This document shows, in pieces, positions 32,628 to 41,700 of a stretch of DNA of 64,000 bases (the stretch's first letter is position 1; every line of letters begins with the position of its first letter). The DNA is from Taibaiella sp041660405 (lineage in GTDB: Bacteria; Bacteroidota; Bacteroidia; Chitinophagales; Chitinophagaceae). Location of the stretch: the NCBI GenBank assembly GCA_041660405.1, contig JBAZWL010000005.1:124001-188000 (forward strand), in the 5' to 3' direction. The notes below the pieces were generated by a model. The model saw only the letters and a program-made list of their open reading frames with translations. It was not told the origin of the DNA and did no database searches. The translations under genes and the position numbers were made by a program.

Positions 32628-32659
32628 AAAGGACAAATGATTTATTTCATTTGTCCTTT
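32628..32659 (+). terminator. Terminator after tRNA-Leu
   Basis: A 13-bp stem AAAGGACAAATGA / TCATTTGTCCTTT with a 6-nt loop and a T-run. Confidence 0.9.
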
Positions 32660-32756
32660 TTATTTATCTTCTACAAATTAGCTATTCGTTAGTCGGGCCC
32701 TTAAAAGCGGTATTGAATATTTAGCCAAAGGATGCTTCATATCACCCAATACATTG

Positions 32757-35700
32757 TCAATTTCCAATATATATTTTTTGAGAAAACACATGGCTATTTA
32801 CGTAAAAACTTACAACATATACTCCGCTGCTGAATGGTGAATCTATTTCATAACGGCCTTTGCTGTCAAAGTGCTTCCGCAATATTACCTGTCCCAGCAT
32901 GTTTGTAATGGAGACATCGCACTTTTCATTTCCAATCCCTTCAATTAATAGTTGAAGCTTACCATCTTTAGCATAGGCGTTGAATATACCTTCAACATCA
33001 GGGAACTGAGTTTCATTGAACATGAGGAAAAACCTGTTCTCATAATCCCCGGCATCAAGGTGTAGGCGATACTTCATTTTTTCATCAAGGATATGCCTGC
33101 TGCGGGTCTTTGCATCATACAGGTATATATGCCAGCCAAAAGGCATCCGCTCCATAACAGGTGAACTGAAGGTAATCCATCCGGATTGTTTGGTTTTTAA
33201 ACCCAATGGTATTACATCGGTAGTATCTTTTAAATAAGGCCAGGCACAAATAGACTGTGTGGTAGCACCGGGAGCATTCACGTATAAGTCACCGGGAGCA
33301 TTCACGTATAAGTTAGGTACCAATGGATCTGAATTCATGATCTTGAGTGCATCCATTTCTTTATCAAAAGTACTCTGGGCTTTACTATCAAAATATACAA
33401 CCACCGGATCGGAAACAGGTCTCTCATCTGCAAATCCCGCATTCAATCGCAGTAAAGGTGCAGTTGTAGGTTCCGGTTTGTGGAAATAAGGTTGCAGGTC
33501 ATTTATCCTTGCGTTATTATTAATAGAAAGTGATCCTGTTACGGGATAAGTTCCGTTGGTAACGTGTACAAAGAACCCCTGCATTGCAGGTATAACATAG
33601 CCTGCATGTTCATCGCTGGAAATACCATTAATGTAGGAGCTATATGTTCCTGTATATTGATCGGCAGTACCGGCATTAAAATAATACACAGCATCATCAA
33701 TATTGGTACGGTCCCATCCTTCAAGAATGCTCCAGTCAATAGGTGAAGGATATGGGTTACCTACAAGGTTAAAGCCCAGTGTGTATGGTTGATTATGATT
33801 ATAAAGTATAAGAGCAGACATGGCGTTGTTATTTACCACTCCGGTTATATCTACTGTTCGTGCAGTAGAATCTGCTCCCAGGTTGGCAGTATATCCGTGC
33901 ATGGGTATAAGTAATGCTGTAGTGTCCAGATATTTCACCCACCCGGAAGAAGCCAGGTTCTCGTCATAGCGATAAAATGTAGGAAAGGAGGCACCAAGAT
34001 CTATATCATCCGAAAACTCATTTACAGTTGCAGCCTGGAATGGGCTACTGAAATATTTATAACCGAAACCAGAAGGCAGATAACGTTGCATAGTAACATT
34101 ACCCAATACTTCACCAGCTCCACTACCATCAATCAATGCGGTTTGAGTATCGGTTGATAATAAGGTAAGATGACCTCCAGTACTTAACTGACCATTTGAT
34201 ACTAATAATACACCCGAAAGATCAAGCGTACCGCCCAGGGTTGCACCTGCTGTATTATCAATGGTAAGATGCCCTACCCGATTCCCAACAAATGTTGAAG
34301 CAGGTATTGTTTGCGCAACTGTACCATTCAATTCAATAGTACCGTTGCTTGCGGTAAATGTTCCGCTATTACTGATGCTGCCACCGATTTTTAAAGTATA
34401 CTCATTAATGTCCAATGACCCCGCGGTTATTGAAAGATTATTTCTTACGGTAATACTATCATTCATTTCTGTACCGGAACCTGAAACGGTCAGATGGCCG
34501 TAATCCTGTGCACTGTTCAAGACATCTATGGTTTGGTTTGTTCCGCCATATTCTATAGTGCTTGTTGCGCCAATTGAATGCGCAGTATAATTCGATGGTA
34601 TTGTATTTGTACCGCCAATTTTCAATTTTGCACCGTCAGACACTGTTAATGTGCCACCTGTTGTGAGACGATTTGCAGTAAAGGTTCCAAGATCAAATGT
34701 TCCGCTGGTTACGGACAAGTTGCCCTTAACGATGGAATTAACAGCAGGTGTAACAGTGTTTCCTACATTGGATATGGTAAGGTTATTGAACGTAGGTGAA
34801 AGCGAGCCGGCTATAGATTGCGCATCTGTACCATTAAGTGTTACAGTTCCTCCAAAAGTAATTGCAGTAGCTGTTCCTGCAGTTGAGAGATTACCAGCGA
34901 TAGTACAATTGGATCCATAGGATGGCTGTAATAGTCCACTGCCGGTTTGGATAAATGTGGCATCACTATTAAAATCATCGGCTGTTGTACTTGCAAGACG
35001 GAACAATCCTGTACCACTATTTGTGATAGTTGTTGCTGCACTGAATACATTACCTCCGGTACTTGTATTATCTGTAGCACCGTTTTTTGTCAATGTAGCT
35101 GTATTATTATATTGTCCACCATTTGAGAAAAGCTGAGGTGCCGAAAAGTTAACAGCGCCATTAAATTGAGAGGCTAAACCTATTGACAAATTTGCAGTTC
35201 CTGTAAGGGCAATATTCTGAGCAGTATTACCGGTTTGTGTAAATGCTTTTAAGGATAAGATTCCGGTAGTAAAGCTGCCCGCGCCTGCATCCGAAATGGT
35301 AAAGCCATTTGCTAAGGCAACTGTTCCATCTGCATCTGCAAATAAAATGCCTCTTCCACTTGTTGATGAAACTATAATATTTCCGTTTACAGTAACCTGT
35401 CCGGTATTGGCAACGATAATACCTGAACCGACATTCGCATTTGTATTATTCAGTATCAGGTTTCCATTGATGGTTACAGTCGATCCTGCACTACGGGCAA
35501 TGACTGTATTGAGGCCTATAGTATTACCTCCGTTGTTGATTGTTACATTACCATTGAAAATATTACCTGCTGAACTTATACCTAACTGGATCCGGGAGGT
35601 TCCGGTATTATTGATAGTCACGTCTGCGTTAAATTGTTCAGGACTGGTATCACCCAAATCCAGCGATGCTGAACCACTATTTTGAATGGTTGTGATTCCG

Positions 35701-38700
35701 TTATAAATATTACCTCCGGTACTGATGTTATCTGTGGCACCATTCTTTGTTATGAAGGCAGTACCACCAAATGTACATCCATTCAGCTTTAATTGAGGTG
35801 CATTGAAGGTTACATTTCCATTTAAAGTAGAAGCAGGGCCTATCTGCAAAAGGCCAGTGCCTGTTAAAGTTAATGCCTGGGCTGTGCTACCTAACTGTGT
35901 AAAATTGCGCAATAACAAAATCCCTTTAGTAAATCCGGTTGTCCCAATAGTTATAGTTTTAGAAGCTGCCAATGTAGTAAGGCCTCCAATGTTTCCAAAA
36001 TAGATCCCTCCTGTTGCAGTATTGTTCACTATAATATTTCCATTGTAAATAGCTGTAGCAATGGCATCGAAGCTATTCCGCAGTGCACCTGTTGTGCCCA
36101 CATTATTAAAAGTCACTTTGCCATTAAAAAAGTTTCCTGCAGAATTGTTGGCAATGTATAATGTGGCTGTTTCTGTATTATTAAATACTACCTCTTCATT
36201 AAAAGTATCGGGAGCTATATTTCCAAGTGTAAAATTGCCAATGCTATCATTAGAAATAGTAGTAGTATCATTAAACACATTACCGCCGGAGCATACGATA
36301 TTAGTGGCACCAATTTTAGTAAGAGTTGCGTTGTTATTAAATCTGCTGCCATTGAGATATAGTGAATCTGAAATTGCCTGTACAATAGCTCCGAATGTGG
36401 TACCTGCGAATATAGTTTTCTCACCGGTAGCTGTTACTATTCCATTATTGATTATTCCGGCGTTACAGGTTGTTGTACCAGGTATCGCTAAAGTTGTAGC
36501 ATTTAAATCAACAGTTCCCGAATTCATGGAAAAGTTAGTGAGCGTGATATCAGAACCACTTACTGTTCCTCCTGTGCTCGAAATATCCAGACCATAATAA
36601 GTCATTGGAGTGATTGTTTGGTTTGCTGAACCATTATAGCTTACAGTTGCAAAATTGGTAGTAGCTTTCGCAATAGCTGTTCCTGTAATAGATAAAGTTC
36701 CTGCAATCCCAGTTGTACCTGCATCAAGGGTTTTTACCCCTGCATTACTCAATGTAAGGTTATTATAATGGAGAGCAGGAATAGATTGTGCTCCGCCACT
36801 ATTAAGATCAACAGTGCTGCCAGTAGTTACATAAGTATTTGTACCGGCAGTAAATGTACCAGTAATACCGATGATGCCACTATTTGCAAGTGTACGGCTA
36901 CCTGTAGATCCACTGATAAGATTGTTGTAATTATAAGTGGGAATTGTTTGCGGAATACTGCCGATGAAGCCAACAGTACCGCCCGCTACATTAACAGTCC
37001 CTGATACACTAGGAAAGGCAGCAGCAGTGTTGAATGTGCCGTTTGTAAGCGTCATATTTCCAGACACCGACAGAGAATTTCCGGCATTAGTAGTCAATAC
37101 AAGACTCGCATTATCCAACAGTAAGTTCTTTGTTGTTGCAGCTACATTAATATTAATGGTGTCGGAGCCGGTCAGATCAACGTCGTCAGTAGCTGCTGGC
37201 ACACCATCTGCGTTCCAGTTGGCTGCATCTCCCCAGTTATGTGTTCCTGCACCACCATCCCAGGTTTTGGAAAATATAAGCATCCTGCCCACCTGAAAAT
37301 CTTCAAACGAAGTGAGCCCTGTGGCTTGTAAGCTGGTGCTGGTCAAGGCTCCTACGATTGGGTATGCCCATGAACTACCATTATACTTTCCTACAATCAA
37401 AGTACTTGTATTTACACCCAGATCCAGATCAGCAGGCACATAGTTGAATGTTGCGTTATAATTTGTAAAACCGATTCCACTATTCTGTAAGGTCCAGAAC
37501 CTATTCACCGTTTCAGTAGTATTAATAGTAGAACTTCCGATATTCGGATGATCGCCAGTTGTGGTAAATGCAGTAAGATCGCCTGCTGTGGTAACGTTTG
37601 AGAATGCAACAGATACCGGAGTGTAGTTTGTTGTATCACCTATTTCAAATGTTTTGCTGGTAGCTCCGGTTATTATATTCTTCTGTAATTTACCATCTAC
37701 CCAACCAGTATTTTGCGCAGCACCAGTAACAATTCCTGATGATGGCTGAATAAGACGATTACTGCCAGTCTGCATTTTGCCGGCAATAAAATTCAATATA
37801 CCATTTACAGTAACATTTGAAGACAGTGTGGTTAACCCTGAAGCTTTATTAATAGTAAGATTATTAAAGGCAGATGCGGTAGAAATATTTTGTGTACCGC
37901 TACCATTTAGGGTAAAGGTTGATGTTCCGCTATTAATAGTACCACTGCTGGTTATGTTACCACCTACTAACAAGGAGTGGTTGCCGGCGTTCAGTGTTGC
38001 ACCACTGTTTACCAACAAGTTATTTGTAAGCGTCCAATCTGACGAAGGAGTAATTCCTGCAACGTTTGTGTTGGAGATAATCACATCATGGAAAGAGACA
38101 GGCGTACCGGAAAGGGTCATTGCTCCGGCACCACCAAAATTAACGGTACCTGTACTTGAAAAGTTACTACCAAGATTTACAGGAACAGCCGATGAAGGAA
38201 TAAAATTTAAAGTTCCGCTGCTGCTTATGGTGCCATTGTTGGTTACAGCACCCAATATATTATGGGTAGAAGAACCACCACCAAAGGTAGCACCACTCCC
38301 TACTGTGAGCGAGTATAATATTGTCCAACCTACGCTCGGATGCACACCTCCAGTATTATTAATAGTAAGGTAGCCAAATTGAGGTACTGAAGTTGAGTTC
38401 AATACAGGTGAAACAGAACCATTAAAATTTACTCTTAAAGCAACTGTAGTTATAGCGTTTATTAAGCTTAAGGTTTGTACTACGTTTCCGGTGAAAGTAG
38501 TTGTACCTAATGTATACAAGACCCCACTGTTTATTAAGTCACCATTCATTGTAGTAAGGACGGTTCCTCCGGCACTGAACGATCCGGTGCTGGTGATATT
38601 CAGTAACCCGTTAAATGTCATGTCACCCAAAAGTGTATAGCTTCCGGTTACAGTTACGTGATTAAAAGTAGTGTTACCTGTAAGGTTTTTGGCAGAACCG

Positions 38701-41700
38701 GCACAAACAACAGTACCTGTGGATGGTATAAAGGTTCCGGAATTGGTCCAGTTTCCACGCAAAGTAATCGTGTTGGAATCCGCATTAAGAGTTGCTCCAC
38801 TTTCAATAGTTAAATTACCATTCAGTGTGAGTGATGTAGATAATGTTTTGGCGCCGGTATTTCTTAAAATAATATTCCCATAATCAATACCACCAACTAT
38901 TGTCTGTGGCACTGTTCCATCTAAAATAACAGTGCTTGAATTTGCTATTGAACCACTTGTAAAATTCATAGGTGGATTATTTCCTCCAATGATAAATGTA
39001 CCTGAATCGGCAAGGGTTATTGCACCTCCCGGTACATTTCTGTCGCAAATAAATGATTTAATATCAAATGCGCCGGATGTAATGGTCAGGTCCCCGTTCA
39101 GCGCAACATTACCGGTAAGTTCGGCAGTACTACCTACTGGTTTATTTATTACGAGATTATTAAAAGTAGTTGCCGAAATTGTTTGTGTTCCGGTCCCGTT
39201 AAAAATGACATGTGCTCCTGTTGCGACATAATTTCCATTATTGACCCAGTTGCCACCTACATGCAACATATAGCTGCTCTGAAGCGTTGCACCTGAAGCA
39301 ATGGTTACATTTCCAGCAATATTAATAATAGAAGAATTGTCAAGCTCCCCTGAAGAAATTAAAAGATCTCCGGCAATATTTACTATAGAATCTACGATTA
39401 CTATTCCTCCTCCCTTGTTAAGTGTAAGGTGATTGTAGTCAATATGCGCGATATGTTGATCTGCTAAACCATTATAAATCACAGTACCATTCCCAGCTGT
39501 GAATACACCACTTTCATAATGGAAATCCTCTGCAATGTTTAATACACCATTTCCACTAAAAGAGATGTCCGCTTGTCCTGCTTCTGAAAGAGAACCCGCA
39601 ACAGTAACAGTTCCTGTTCCTATGTTCAGGTCAATTGCATGCCCGTTAGTACCATCGCTAAGGTTGAGATCGCCATTTATTGTTATGGATTGATTATTGG
39701 CATTTATGGTATGTATAACATTACTGCTCCAGGTTCCATTTATATCGCCTGAAGTAAGCGAGCCGCCACTTGCCATAGATAATGTTACGGCCTGTGCACT
39801 TCCGAAATTTATATTCTTAACGTTTACTGTATTACTGATTGTCGGCTGATTAATAAAGGTTATGGTTCCCAAGTTTACAATATCTGTGGCAGATGGAGGG
39901 GCAGATGCCGAACCCTGGATTACAGTCCAGTTAGCTGCTGTATTCCAGTCTGCGCTCACGCTTCCGTTCCATTGTACTACATTTCCATCATCTGAGCAGG
40001 TCCAGCGATTGGTAATATTTGTTAAGCCGCTTTGCTCAACATAATTGGATGTAGTGCTATTAGCTGTTTTGCCAATGCTACCCCATGCTGAACCATCATA
40101 TCGCCATAAGCCCATTGATGATTCACTATTCCCGTTCAGTTCATCACCTTCATAATGAAGGCGAAGCGTGGCAGTATAGATGCCCGAAGGAACAGTAACA
40201 TTGTATACTCTGCTAATAGAGCCACTAAAAGGAAAATCACCGATGCCGCCCTGTACAACAGAAACTGTTACACTATTTACAGACGATACAGATGAAAAAG
40301 TAATCGTATTTTCAGGTCCTTCAAAGGCATAAGGTACGCCAGTGGTAAAGGCATGTGTGCGTTGAATATTTCCATAAATAAAGCCGGGACCTGTTCTTGT
40401 GCCAGTAATTGTAATTGTATTGGACCCTGTTACAATAATACCATTGGTCACATTTAAAGTCGCAACTGAAATATTACTATTTAGGAATAATTGAGTTGTT
40501 GCATTACTGGTATTACTGGTAAGAATATTAAAAGTGGTAGCACCTGTTAAGTATGCAACAGCTGGTCCTAAAAATTGGACTGTGCTTGTGGCTGGAACAA
40601 AAGTTCCGTTATTGATCCAGTCTCCATATATAGATAAAGTATTGAAAGACGGATCTAACGTTGTGCCAGTTCCAATAGTGAGATCATTAGTTGTTGTAAT
40701 CGCCCCAGCCGCTGTTTTTGTATTACCGTTTGATAAAACAAGATTGCAGTAAGTAATAGCATTAATATTCTGCGCGCCAGTACCATTAAAGTTTACAGTA
40801 TTGGGAATAGTTGAGGTTACATTTAAGTTACCAGCGGTAATAGTCATTGCATTGGCAATTCCTAAAATCGAGTTAGCTGACAACTGCAATGATGTTCCGT
40901 CAATGTTAATACTAAAGAGATTGGGAGTACCGCTTAAAGTAGAGGTCCCTGTAAAAGTTGCAGTACCCGCAGATGCTGACAAACTACCATTAACTACAAG
41001 ACCGGATGATACTGAAAAGTTAGCATCAGCGGTAATAGATCCTGTAGCAAAAAGTGTAGCAAAAATTATAGTACCTGCGCCTGATATAGTTTTTGAAGTT
41101 CCGCTCATAGTAACAGTTCCGGTACTGGTAAAGCTTCCGCTAACGGATAAATTACCGGTAAGCACTAAAAGTGTAGAGGTGCTTACAGAGCCACTTACAG
41201 TAAGGTTGTCAAGAGATATGCCTGAACCACTGATCGTTTTTGTAGTGCCTGACATTATTAAATTGCCACCCGAAGCCTGGCTGAATGAACCGGCGCCTGT
41301 AGTAGACAGATTGCCCGTTAAGGCAACGCTTCCAGTAGAAAAACTAACTGATGAGGCAGCAACAGTAAGGTTATTAAAACTTTGAGTACCTGATCCACTT
41401 ATGGTAGTTCCTGCTCCGCTAAAAGTTACCGTGCTGGTGTTGCCGGTAAATGTTCCGCTATTTGCCCAATTGCCACCAATGTTATGCGAATAGCTGCCTC
41501 CGTTAAAGGTGGTAGAAGCACCAATGGATACATTTCCGTTGACTGTAATATTTGCAGCAGCAGTAAGAGAAAGAGCCGTACCGCTTCCCAATACGCTGCT
41601 CAGATTACCAACGACAGTTAATGCAGTTCCTGGAAATGTTTTTACAACTGACCCACTCGAGCTGCTGAGTTTCAGGTTTCCATAGGTTTGATTAGCTATG

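Noticed and set aside
35296..41385. Many long plus-strand ORFs antisense to the giant gene
   Set aside because: They are mirrors of the repetitive sense codons (T/S/N/G-rich) and have low-complexity P/V-rich products.
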